Shown piece after piece: positions 6,714 to 14,185 of a stretch of DNA of 27,033 bases. Position 1 is the stretch's first letter; every line of letters begins with the position of its first letter. The DNA is from Nitrospina sp. Lineage in GTDB: Bacteria; Nitrospinota; Nitrospinia; Nitrospinales; Nitrospinaceae. The position numbers were made by a program, and so were the translations under genes. The DNA is taken from contig SMVS01000159.1 in the NCBI GenBank assembly GCA_004357435.1, positions 1-27,033 of the forward strand, given 5' to 3'. Below the pieces are notes generated by a model. That model ran no database searches. It was given only the letters and a program-made list of their open reading frames with translations, and was not told the origin of the DNA.

Positions 6714-8507
6714 CTATTTAGCTCCGGCGCTACGCCGGTGGTGATAGGTGGCGCCCGCGCCTTGCGGGATGCGGATGGTTTCCACCATCTCCTGGACTGC
6801 TTGCGGCGGCTCGGGAGTGAAGCGGCTCACGCCATAAGCCACGATAAAATTGAGCATCATTCCCAGGGTGCCGATGCCTTCCGGAGAAATGCCGAACCAC
6901 CAGTGGTCGGGAGTGTTGGCTGTCGGATTGACGAACTTGAAGTAAATGATGTAGCTGGCGGTGAACACGAGGCCGGTGATCATGCCGGATATCGCGCCTT
7001 CCTTGTTCATCCGTTTGGAAAAAATGCCCATCAAGATCACCGGGAAAAAAGAGGACGCCGCCAGGCCGAACGCAAACGCCACCACTTGCGCGACAAATCC
7101 GGGCGGGTGGATCCCGAAGTATCCGGCGATGACAATGGCCAGTGCCGCGGACATGCGGGCGAACATCAATTCCTGTTTGTCGCTGATGGACGGCAAAACT
7201 ATTTTCTTAAAAAGGTCATGGGAAATGGAGGTTGAAATCACCAGCAGTAAACCCGCGGCGGTGGACAGTGCCGCCGCCAGTCCGCCCGCCGCCACCAGGG
7301 CGATCATCCAGTTGGGCAAGCCAGCAATCTCCGGGTTGGCCAGCACGATGATGTCACGGTCGATATAAAGTTCGTTGCCATTATCGGTGACCGGGTTGGC
7401 AATCAGGCGTTCGCCGTGGGCGCCCCGCCCTTCCCGGAACCGCGGTTCACCCTCGAAGGCTTTGCCGGCAACGTACTGGATCTGGCCGTCCGCATTTTTA
7501 TCCACCCAGGCGATCAGGCTGGTGTCCTCCCAGTTTTTGAACCATTGAGGAGTCTCCGCGTAATGCGCGTTGTTCACCGTTTGCAGGAGGTTCACCCGGG
7601 CGAAGGAAGCCAGCGCCGGCGCTGTGGTGTATAGAATGGCGATGAAGACCAGCGCGTACCCGGCGGAGATTCGCGCGTCGCGCACTTTCGGCACAGTGAA
7701 AAACCGCACGATGACGTGCGGCAGTCCGGCGGTGCCGACCATCAGCGCGGCGGTGATGCAGAAGATGTCGATGGTCGATTTTTTCCCCGCCGTGTATGCG
7801 CCGAACCCGAGCTCCAGCGACAAACTGTCGAGCTTGTCCAGCAGGTAGGTGCCCGATCCATCGGCGAGAGTACTGCCGAAACCCATTTGCGGAACCGGGT
7901 TGCCGGTCATCATCATGGAAATATAAATCGCGGGGATCATGAACGCGAATATCAGTACGCAGTATTGCGCCACCTGGGTGTAGGTGATGCCTTTCATCCC
8001 GCCCAGCACCGCGTAAAAGAACACGATGGCCATGCCGATCATCACGCCGGTGGTGATTTCCACTTCGAGGAAACGCGAGAACACGATGCCGACTCCGCGC
8101 ATCTGCCCCGCCACGTAGGTGAACGAAACGAAAATGACGCAGACGACGGCCACCACTCGTGCCACGTTCGAATAATAACGGTCGCCGACGAAATCCGGCA
8201 CGGTGTATTTTCCGAACTTGCGCAGGTAAGGCGCCAACAACAAGGCCAACAGGACGTAGCCGCCGGTCCAACCCATGAGGTACACCGCGCCATCCCGCCC
8301 GATGAAGGAAATGATTCCGGCCATCGAGATGAACGATGCGGCGGACATCCAATCGGCCGCCGTGGCCATGCCATTGGCCAGGGGTGAAACCCCGCCCCCT
8401 GCGACGTAAAATTCATCGGTCGACCCGGCGCGCGACCAGATGGCGATCCCGATATAAAGCGAGAATGTGACACCGACGAAAATATAAGTCAACGTCTGCA
8501 CGTCCAT
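6714..8507 (-). CDS. Sodium:solute symporter, VC_2705-type large subunit (ActP-like)
   Basis: The protein has about 597 residues and 12-13 hydrophobic segments typical of the SSS family. Early motifs include the A-G-G-G-V-S-P-L-A-N-G-M-A-T-A-A-D-W segment, and P-H-V-I-V-R-F-F appears mid-protein. A hydrophilic insert of about 80 residues between membrane helices is characteristic of the VC_2705 subfamily. Members are thought to import acetate or other short organic acids with Na+. The DUF4212 small subunit gene lies 28 bp upstream, the usual pairing. The start may be the ATG at 8507 or the TTG just before it, which is better spaced from AGGGAG. The last residues (R-R-S-A-G-A-K) are encoded by a dispersed repeat. 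Confidence 0.9.
   Translation of the reverse strand: MDVQTLTYIFVGVTFSLYIGIAIWSRAGSTDEFYVAGGGVSPLANGMATAADWMSAASFISMAGIISFIGRDGAVYLMGWTGGYVLLALLLAPYLRKFGKYTVPDFVGDRYYSNVARVVAVVCVIFVSFTYVAGQMRGVGIVFSRFLEVEITTGVMIGMAIVFFYAVLGGMKGITYTQVAQYCVLIFAFMIPAIYISMMMTGNPVPQMGFGSTLADGSGTYLLDKLDSLSLELGFGAYTAGKKSTIDIFCITAALMVGTAGLPHVIVRFFTVPKVRDARISAGYALVFIAILYTTAPALASFARVNLLQTVNNAHYAETPQWFKNWEDTSLIAWVDKNADGQIQYVAGKAFEGEPRFREGRGAHGERLIANPVTDNGNELYIDRDIIVLANPEIAGLPNWMIALVAAGGLAAALSTAAGLLLVISTSISHDLFKKIVLPSISDKQELMFARMSAALAIVIAGYFGIHPPGFVAQVVAFAFGLAASSFFPVILMGIFSKRMNKEGAISGMITGLVFTASYIIYFKFVNPTANTPDHWWFGISPEGIGTLGMMLNFIVAYGVSRFTPEPPQAVQEMVETIRIPQGAGATYHHRRSAGAK
6717..6738. repeat. Repeat copy inside the 3' end of the symporter gene
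   Basis: TTTAGCTCCGGCGCTACG and the following CCGG differ by one base from 6587-6608. Both contain a CCGGCG-CTN-CGCCGG mini-hairpin. Here the repeat is translated and supplies the last residues of the symporter, its tail being two codons from the stop. Confidence 0.7.
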
Positions 8508-8538
8508 CAATCCGCGTTCTCCCTAAACCCGTGCGCTT

Positions 8539-8877
8539 TCATTTTTTGGAGCCCTCCTCATCAGCCTCTTCTTCCAAATGGTAATAATCTTCATCCGGAA
8601 CAAAATCGTCCTGGTCTTCATCCACCCCGTATTTATGGTCGAGCCGGTTCATTTTGTAAGCGTAAACAAATATGAGAATGACAAAGCAATAAATGGCCCC
8701 CTGCTGAGCCATCCAGAATCCGAGGCGAAACCCCATGAACCTGAATTGATCCAGTGTGTCCACAAACAGAATTCCCATGCCATACGACACGACAAACCAG
8801 ACGGCAAGCAACATCAGCACCAGGCGAATATTTTCCTTCCAGTAGGCTTTGGCATTGGAACTGCGCGAATCGTCCAT
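8539..8877 (-). CDS. DUF4212 symporter small subunit
   Basis: This 112-residue protein has the DUF4212 pattern: a short N-terminus with A-Y-W-K-E-N-I-R-L, two membrane helices (L-V-L-M-L-L-A-V-W-F-V-V-S-Y-G and I-Y-C-F-V-I-L-I-F-V-Y-A), the segment F-R-F-M-G-F-R-L-G-F-W-M-A-Q-Q-G between them, and M-N-R-L-D. A highly acidic tail ends in E-E-A-D-E-E-G-S-K-K. The open frame extends 38 codons further upstream, but that part is translated dispersed repeat. The ATG at 8877, with GGAG eight bases upstream, gives the family's usual length. It pairs with the downstream permease gene. Confidence 0.88.
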   Translation of the reverse strand: MDDSRSSNAKAYWKENIRLVLMLLAVWFVVSYGMGILFVDTLDQFRFMGFRLGFWMAQQGAIYCFVILIFVYAYKMNRLDHKYGVDEDQDDFVPDEDYYHLEEEADEEGSKK

Positions 8878-8917
8878 CACATCCACTCCAAGCGGAGTAC
8901 CTCCGCAGGTGACAATA

Positions 8918-9058
8918 AATATTCCCCTCCTTTTCAAGGAGGGGATACCAAGGTGGTTGACATCAACCTTTCCCATACCCTCCCCTTGCAAGGGGAGGAA
9001 TATAAAATTCGGCCCACGAGGAGCGATCCCCCCTTCTCCGAAGGGGGTTAGAGGGCTT
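8918..9058. repeat. Composite patch of dispersed repeats upstream of the DUF4212 gene
   Basis: Three repeat pieces lie side by side: a CCCCTCC...GGAGGGG hairpin at 8925-8945, a block at 8955-9000 matching 6536-6580, and a block at 9025-9058 matching 5568-5598 inverted. The stretch 8878-9213 holds this patch and, toward its right end, a degenerate copy of the 100-bp unit (about 9128-9213). No gene is seen, so the symporter promoter must lie within or beyond repeat DNA. Confidence 0.7.
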
Positions 9059-9198
9059 CTTCCTTTTATCTCTAATGCTTTTATTCTTTCATCTGTGCTT
9101 ATTTTTGTTCATCCACAATTAATTCACCCCTCGCCCTCAACAATTATTAAGCATAAATCTCAACGAATAGGCAGTTGCCTCCTCTGCAAGGGGTGCGG

Positions 9199-9213
9199 CC
9201 AACGGCACGCTGG
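9199..9213. repeat. Degenerate 15-nt mini-hairpin abutting a stop codon
   Basis: CCAACG-GCA-CGCTGG has one mismatch in the 6-bp stem. It ends one base before the stop codon (9214-9216) of the minus-strand gene that follows, the same placement seen at typA. Confidence 0.5.
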
Positions 9214-9891
9214 TCAGGAGGATTTTCTTTTTTGCACTGCCTGAGTGAGGGTCGCTTCCATTTGTTTCATTTCAATTTTTTGGAATTTAAAATGAAAGCT
9301 CAGGTAATTATCGGCGGAGTTCTTCATGTGCCTTAATATTTCCACATACTTGCCGAATTTCAAGGAGAGCTTTTCCAGCACGTCGGACTGGCCGGAACGA
9401 CCGCCCATGATGGCCTTCAAACTGCTGGCCGCGGAAAAATAATAAGACTCGCCTTTATCAAAATACGCAGTGCCCAACAGGTTGGTGTCGGGATTGAATA
9501 ACCCCAGGTTCAGCAATAAAAAGTCGGCGTTGACTTTGTAAACGAAATATTTTTTCGACCGCTCTTCCAGATCCGTGGCGACCTGACCCGCGTCGGATTT
9601 TAAATTCACCAGATATTTATTAGCGAGAGCCAGCGATTTCGGGTTCACCAATTCCGCCAGAACCAGAGTGATGTATTGGTTCACGTCCTCATCATACTTC
9701 ATATCGTTGGCCTTGGTTTCCTGCCAATGACTCTCAAGCCATGCCTGGCCGCGACCCACTTCCAGAATGGGATCGTACCCGCTGTTGGAGTCCTCACCCC
9801 TATCAATTCGGGCATTCATGAACTGGTTGAAAAAAAACCACTCGGTGGTTTCGACTTCTCCGGTATCTATGTGTTTGAACTTGATCGCCAT
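9214..9891 (-). CDS. Conserved-looking hypothetical protein, 225 residues
   Basis: I do not recognise a family. The ATG at 9891 has a strong GGAGGG site 4-5 bases upstream and is preferred over the one at 9915. The protein is hydrophilic with no signal peptide or membrane helix. It has a long helical middle (A-L-A-N-K-Y-L-V-N-L-K), an aromatic-rich stretch (K-K-Y-F-V-Y-K-V-N-A-D-F-L-L-L-N-L-G-L-F) and a basic helical C-terminus rich in K and Q. Regular periodicity and a good ribosome-binding site argue that it is real. It sits alone between the cold-shock gene leader and the repeat patch. Confidence 0.72.
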   Translation of the reverse strand: MAIKFKHIDTGEVETTEWFFFNQFMNARIDRGEDSNSGYDPILEVGRGQAWLESHWQETKANDMKYDEDVNQYITLVLAELVNPKSLALANKYLVNLKSDAGQVATDLEERSKKYFVYKVNADFLLLNLGLFNPDTNLLGTAYFDKGESYYFSAASSLKAIMGGRSGQSDVLEKLSLKFGKYVEILRHMKNSADNYLSFHFKFQKIEMKQMEATLTQAVQKRKSS

Positions 9892-10093
9892 AATGCCCTC
9901 CCGAATATTTGACAAGAGTCACTCCCAAGCGTCCTCTCCAGTATAAGGCATTCCGTGACGTTCAAAACTGTTTTTTAATCCAAAAAGCCCTTGTAATTCA
10001 TATCCTTGCCCAATTTTCACAAAAACATCAACCAGCCTCGAGGGTGACCCGATTCACCCCATCGACTGATTTTATCCGACTTGTTTAAATCCA

Positions 10094-10122
10094 TTGCAAA
10101 TCAAACCAGTTTTAGGTAAGGT
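10094..10122 (+). promoter_or_regulatory. Weak candidate promoter and long leader for the cold-shock gene
   Basis: TTGCAA (10094-10099) lies 17 bp before TAAGGT (10117-10122), a modest sigma-70-like match. If used, it gives an untranslated leader of about 215 nt before the csp start, as is usual for cspA-type genes. The stretch 9892-10344 contains no gene that I can see. Confidence 0.3.
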
Positions 10123-10344
10123 AGCGAAGTAAAATTGGGTTGTTAAGAGTCACCGAGAAGCAAAGTGTTACGCACCTCGCCCAAGGTAAGACGATTGTTC
10201 AACATTGAGTCCGTGTTTGAGACGCGAGTTTTGCAATCGCTTCCCTGTAGGTTCAGACAATTAATCAGCCCTTATTAAAAGCAGGGACGCTGTTTTTTGT
10301 TTTGACAGGAAATGTCTTTCCCAAAATATTTAGGAGTAATCAGC

Positions 10345-10545
10345 ATGCCACAAGGTAAAGTAAAATGGTTCAACGACAGCAAGGGTTATGGTTTCATTGA
10401 GTCCGATGAGGGCGAAGATTGTTTTGTTCATTTCTCGGAGATTCAAGGTGAGGGTTTCAAAACTCTGGCTGAGGGTCAGGTCGTTGAATTCGAAAGAACG
10501 ATGGGGCAGAAAGGTCCGCAGGCTTCCAAGGTGATCCCAAAATAA
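10345..10545 (+). CDS. Cold-shock domain protein (CspA family)
   Basis: This is a 66-residue single cold-shock domain of canonical length. RNP1 is K-G-Y-G-F-I and RNP2 is V-H-F-S, with K-W-F-N near the start and V-V-E-F-E in strand four. The usual residue after E-D in RNP2 is replaced by cysteine (D-C-F-V-H-F). The ATG at 10345 follows AGGAG by eight bases; the upstream in-frame ATG would add an unlikely 11 residues. Such proteins bind single-stranded RNA/DNA and act as RNA chaperones. The long leader and a downstream terminator make it a monocistronic unit. Confidence 0.95.
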   Translation: MPQGKVKWFNDSKGYGFIESDEGEDCFVHFSEIQGEGFKTLAEGQVVEFERTMGQKGPQASKVIPK

Positions 10546-10566
10546 ACGGGTTTCCCCGATTCATTA

Positions 10567-10599
10567 CCGGCAGAGCTTGCGCTCTGCCGGTTTTTTTTT
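10567..10599 (+). terminator. Intrinsic terminator of the cold-shock gene
   Basis: CCGGCAGAGC-TTGC-GCTCTGCCGG forms a perfect 10-bp stem with a 4-nt loop, followed by nine T residues. It is a strong terminator and separates csp from the hydrolase gene. Confidence 0.93.
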
Positions 10600-10632
10600 G
10601 CCCGAACATCAAATTTCGTAAAGGAGCGCCTT

Positions 10633-11424
10633 ATGAAAAGGTTTTTCTCTCTGTTACTTCTTTTAAGTGTCACTACCGCCGCCAACGCCGACATTAAAAC
10701 TCAGGAAATCCAGTACACCTCCGGCGAAACTCAACTGACCGGGTTCCTCGCCTATGACGACGCTATTAAGGGTGAGCGTCCCGGAATTTTGGTGGTCCAC
10801 GAATGGTGGGGACATAACCAGCATGCGCGTCAACGGGCCGCCATGTTGGCGAAGCTCGGGTACACCGCTTTCGCGCTCGACATGTACGGCAGTGGCAAGC
10901 TCGCCGACCATCCGAAAAAAGCCGGCGAATTCATGAATGTGGCATTCCAGAACTGGGAAGCCTCCCAGGCTAAATTCAACTCCGCCAAAAAACTTTTGCA
11001 AGCACATGAGACGGTCGATGCGGAGCGGATTGGGGCCATCGGCTTCTGTTTCGGTGGAGCGGTGTCGTTACGCATGGCGCGTGGCGGCGCTAATCTCGTC
11101 GGCGTGGTCGCCTTTCACAGTGCGCTTCCCAACCAACCCCCGCTCAGCAAAGATCAGGTCACCGCTTCCATACTGGTCATCAATGGATCGGACGATGACT
11201 TTCTGGCTCCCGACGCGGTGGCAGAATTCACCAAGGAAATGAAAGCGGCGAACGCGGATTTCACCTACATGAGTCTGCGAGGCGTTCGGCACAGTTACAC
11301 CAATCCCATGGCCGACGCGTTCAGCAAAAAGTTCAACATTGCGGCGATGAAATACGATAAGCAGGCCGATCAACGATCCTGGCAAGCCATGCATGTTTTT
11401 TTCCAGCGTGTTTTCAACCGGTGA
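10633..11424 (+). CDS. Exported dienelactone hydrolase-family protein
   Basis: An N-terminal signal peptide (K-R-F-F then a leucine run, cleavage likely after A-N-A at residue 19) precedes an alpha/beta hydrolase of the dienelactone hydrolase family. The nucleophile is C139 in G-F-C-F-G-G, with acid candidates D187-D189 in G-S-D-D-D-F and H220 in V-R-H-S-Y-T. The family's V-V-H-E-W-W-G motif lies at about residues 54-60. Length (263) fits the exported subgroup. The substrate is unknown; no aromatic-degradation genes surround it. AGGAG lies seven bases before the ATG. It ends at a bidirectional terminator shared with the helicase gene. Confidence 0.92.
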   Translation: MKRFFSLLLLLSVTTAANADIKTQEIQYTSGETQLTGFLAYDDAIKGERPGILVVHEWWGHNQHARQRAAMLAKLGYTAFALDMYGSGKLADHPKKAGEFMNVAFQNWEASQAKFNSAKKLLQAHETVDAERIGAIGFCFGGAVSLRMARGGANLVGVVAFHSALPNQPPLSKDQVTASILVINGSDDDFLAPDAVAEFTKEMKAANADFTYMSLRGVRHSYTNPMADAFSKKFNIAAMKYDKQADQRSWQAMHVFFQRVFNR

Positions 11425-11476
11425 TTATTCGTAACAGGGCAATCGTCGAGCAAACTATTTAAGGTTAAAAACAAAA

Positions 11477-11510
11477 GGGCCGGGCGAAAATCGCCCGGCC
11501 CTTCTATTTT
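11477..11510. terminator. Bidirectional intrinsic terminator between hydrolase and helicase genes
   Basis: GGGCCGGGCGA and TCGCCCGGCCC form an 11-bp perfect stem with a 3-nt loop. On the plus strand TTCTATTTT follows; on the minus strand the stem runs into TTTTGTTTTTAA. It can end both convergent transcripts. Confidence 0.88.
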
Positions 11511-11555
11511 CCAAGCACTTCAGCCGCGCTGGAAACTGCCAGCGAAGCCGTGTGA

Positions 11556-12878
11556 CTACCTTCGATTGCGGCTGGAGAAAACCACCGTGGCACCGCCGGA
11601 CTTCTTGGATCCGTGCTGAGGCCGCCGGGCACGCGACCTGCCATTGCCCGGTTTCCGGTTGCGGCCACCGCCATTCATGCTTTTACGTCGGACATCGCCC
11701 TGGGCTGATTCCACCTTGGTGGAATGAAAAGGATGGTCCGCATCGACGGTCACCGAGCGGTTGATTTGCCTTTCGATCTGGCGCAGATAACCACGTTCTC
11801 CGGCATCGCAATACGAAATGGCAATTCCCTCAGCACCCGCCCGGCCGGTGCGGCCGATGCGATGGATGTAGCTTTCCGCTTCTATGGGAAGATCGTAGTT
11901 GATCACATGAGTGATGCCATCGATGTCCAACCCACGCGCGGCAATGTCTGTCGCCACCAGAACGCTGGCTTTACCGGAACGAAAAGTCGCTAGTGCCTGC
12001 AGACGGGCCGATTGCGACTTGTTGCCGTGAATGATTCCGGCCATGACGCCGATCTTCCGCAAATTATTGGCCACCCGGTTGGCGCCGTGCTTGGTACGTG
12101 TGAAAACCAAAGTCCGGCTGGTGGGCTCATTCTGCATAAAAGATTCCAGCAGGGCGGCTTTGTTTTCGCGGTCCACAAAATGGATTCGCTGGTCAATATT
12201 TTCCACCATCACCTTGGGCAGGGTTACCGTGACGGTAACCGGAGAGTTGAGAAACTCTTCGGTGAGGCGCATCACCTCATTCGGGAAGGTAGCCGAAAAC
12301 AGCATGGTTTGCCGTTTGGCAGGAACCTTTCCACAAATTTTGCGAATATCGGGAAGAAATCCCATATCCAGCATGCGGTCGGCTTCATCGAGAACAAACA
12401 CCTCGATGTTATCCAGTTTGATAAAGCCCTGGTTCATTAAATCCAGCAGTCTTCCCGGAGTGGCCACCAGAATATCCACACCGCGCGACAAGGCCTTGAT
12501 TTGCGGCCCCGGCTTGACGCCTCCGAACACCAGAGCTTGGGTCATTTTCAGATAGCGGCCATACTCGCCGAAGCTGTCGCTTATCTGGACCGCCAGCTCC
12601 CGCGTGGGCGCGAGGATCAAGGCGCGAACCCCGCGGGGTCCGGGATGATTCTTGTTGCTTGCCAATCGTTGCAAGATGGGCAGGGCAAACGCCGCGGTTT
12701 TTCCCGTTCCGGTTTGCGCGCATCCCAGAAGATCACTGCCTTCCAAAAGAGGAGGAATGGCCTGGTTTTGAATGGGGGTGGGCACGGTGTACCCTTGAGC
12801 ATGAACCGCTCGGCAGAGCGGGTCGATCAGGTTCAGGGCACTGAATCCCTGGGGTGTAGCTATTGCATTGTTCAACAT
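11556..12878 (-). CDS. rhlE: DEAD-box RNA helicase, RhlE type
   Basis: This 440-residue helicase has all core motifs: the Q motif (P-T-P-I-Q), A-Q-T-G-T-G-K-T, P-T-R-E-L, T-P-G-R, D-E-A-D, S-A-T, the A-R-G-L-D motif and H-R-I-G-R-T-G-R. A basic, Gly/Arg/Ser-rich C-terminal tail of about 60 residues follows and probably binds RNA non-specifically. Members unwind short RNA duplexes in ribosome assembly and RNA decay, often cold-inducible. AAGGAA precedes the ATG at 12878. Two neighbours, csp and typA, also have cold-growth roles, but no shared operon links them. Confidence 0.95.
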   Translation of the reverse strand: MLNNAIATPQGFSALNLIDPLCRAVHAQGYTVPTPIQNQAIPPLLEGSDLLGCAQTGTGKTAAFALPILQRLASNKNHPGPRGVRALILAPTRELAVQISDSFGEYGRYLKMTQALVFGGVKPGPQIKALSRGVDILVATPGRLLDLMNQGFIKLDNIEVFVLDEADRMLDMGFLPDIRKICGKVPAKRQTMLFSATFPNEVMRLTEEFLNSPVTVTVTLPKVMVENIDQRIHFVDRENKAALLESFMQNEPTSRTLVFTRTKHGANRVANNLRKIGVMAGIIHGNKSQSARLQALATFRSGKASVLVATDIAARGLDIDGITHVINYDLPIEAESYIHRIGRTGRAGAEGIAISYCDAGERGYLRQIERQINRSVTVDADHPFHSTKVESAQGDVRRKSMNGGGRNRKPGNGRSRARRPQHGSKKSGGATVVFSSRNRR

Positions 12879-12913
12879 AATTTCCTTTTAACTTTAATTG
12901 AGAGTGAAACCAC

Positions 12914-13022
12914 ATGGACGACACCCCGCAAAACTCGACTGACGAGCGCAAGGTTCCGCCATGGGTTTAAGAAATGGGATGATTATTTGACTCTACGAAA
13001 AAACAGGGGGGAGAAATTTTGA
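12914..13022 (+). pseudogene. Frameshifted small ORF (~35 residues if repaired)
   Basis: An ATG at 12914 opens M-D-D-T-P-Q-N-S-T-D-E-R-K-V-P-P-W and then hits TAA at 12968. One base later in frame, the continuation reads F-K-K-W-D-D-Y-L-T-L-R-K-N-R-G-E-K-F to a TGA at 13020-13022. Removing one G from the GGG at 12963-12965 joins the two into a charged small protein of about 35 residues. The joined sequence looks protein-like but I cannot name a family. Chance, a sequencing error or a real frameshift are all possible. The rest of 12879-13397 holds nothing I recognise. Confidence 0.35.
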
Positions 13023-13397
13023 AAGCAACCGGGGAAGGGATACTGAAATTCCTCTGCCAGAAAAATAAGTTCTGGTGATACACCACGCTCATTCTCGTGC
13101 CAACTCAAACCACTGAGTTCACAAGCATACACTAAATCCCAGCCAAATGCCAACGGGAAGTGTAAAAATTTTCAAGCTTTGCCACCCTGTTTTGAGTGAC
13201 ACCCACTCTGACAGGCCAATATTTTCTGCCATAATGCGCTCTCAATCACTTGGCCATTTCAGGCAATTTGAATCTGGAAATTTGATTCAATCGGTGATCT
13301 GCAAGTTATTGCAGGATGCGCCTCACTTTTCAGGCTAAGGGATTTATAAAATTTGTCAAAATTGTTTTTTATAGGTCCGTCCTGCCTGCGAGACCGC

Positions 13398-13847
13398 CTA
13401 GGGAGCAGGGAATTGAGAGGAGTGATGGCTAATGATAAGTGCCTCTTCATTGCCTTTACCTTTTTTCATAAAACCAAAGCTGTATCGGGCGGGCACCGTC
13501 TGCTTCTCTCCGTTATCGTCTGTGAAGCGGAACGTATAGGAGCCTGATATCAGGCAGACGGGGCCAACAGACTGTGAGAAACGCGTATCAATGGCTACCT
13601 GGAGGTTGTTTTTTCCTGTAAGGAAATGCTGGAAGTAGGTCAATGTGCTCTGCGGTGTTGTTGCCAACTGATTCGCCATGGTTCCCCAAAAACTTGGCGA
13701 TTCATCATAGAGGGCCAAGACTGCCTCGGCACTGCCCTTTTGCATGGTGGCAACCCAATTGTTAAGAGCGGCCGCGGCTTCTTCCAGTGTGATGGCAACA
13801 GAGCCTGCCTGTTCGTATACTTTGACATCTGATTTTTCATTGCTCAT
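13398..13847 (-). CDS. SnoaL-like / CaMKII association-domain-like protein
   Basis: This 149-residue protein fits the NTF2-like fold subgroup annotated as calcium/calmodulin-dependent kinase II association domain or SgcJ/EcaC. Typical elements are an N-terminal helix with W-V-A-T-M-Q-K-G, A-V-L-A-L-Y-D, F-W-G-T in the first strand, T-P-Q-S-T-L-T-Y-F-Q-H-F-L, V-P-A-R-Y-S-F-G-F and the closing I-I-S-H-H-S-S-Q-F-P. The ATG at 13847 with AAGGAGGGGG directly upstream is much better than the one at 13910. No signal peptide. The ligand is unknown. The pocket residues typical of the family are present. Confidence 0.85.
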   Translation of the reverse strand: MSNEKSDVKVYEQAGSVAITLEEAAAALNNWVATMQKGSAEAVLALYDESPSFWGTMANQLATTPQSTLTYFQHFLTGKNNLQVAIDTRFSQSVGPVCLISGSYTFRFTDDNGEKQTVPARYSFGFMKKGKGNEEALIISHHSSQFPAP

Positions 13848-14185
13848 GCCCCCTCCTTTCGTTTGCTCCAATAGTGGTTGGCCCAGCCTGAATCCTTCAA
13901 AAACCGACATGACCCCTTTAAAAAACTACTTGTCTGTACCGACTATAATAGGCTTCAAATGTGGCTATATCTGGTTTTTGTTGAAAAAATCAGGATAATC
14001 CAATGGGCGAAAGAGAAAAATGGGCTTTGCGGTTTATAATCCAAGGTCCATTAAATCTGGAATTTTATAAACAACAATAAGTTAAGGAAGGAAAAGCCGC
14101 TCCCGCCCTGTTTAAAAATGGGTTGGCCCATAAAAGATTTGTGTTGCGTTAAATCCATTATCGCCTTTTTCATTTGAGTATTTCT
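13848..14185. other. Intergenic region without recognisable gene
   Basis: This 338-bp stretch separates two divergent genes. TATAAT hexamers occur at 13943 and 14035 but neither has a well-spaced -35 match. I see no gene, repeat or clear terminator here. Confidence 0.5.

Noticed and set aside
7498..8387. Long arginine- and histidine-rich frames over the symporter gene
   Set aside because: Their composition is that of shifted-frame translation of GC-rich DNA; the symporter frame explains the region.
8878..8991. N-terminal extension of the DUF4212 protein
   Set aside because: The extra 38 codons are translated repeat, and the ATG at 8877 has its own ribosome-binding site and gives the normal family length.
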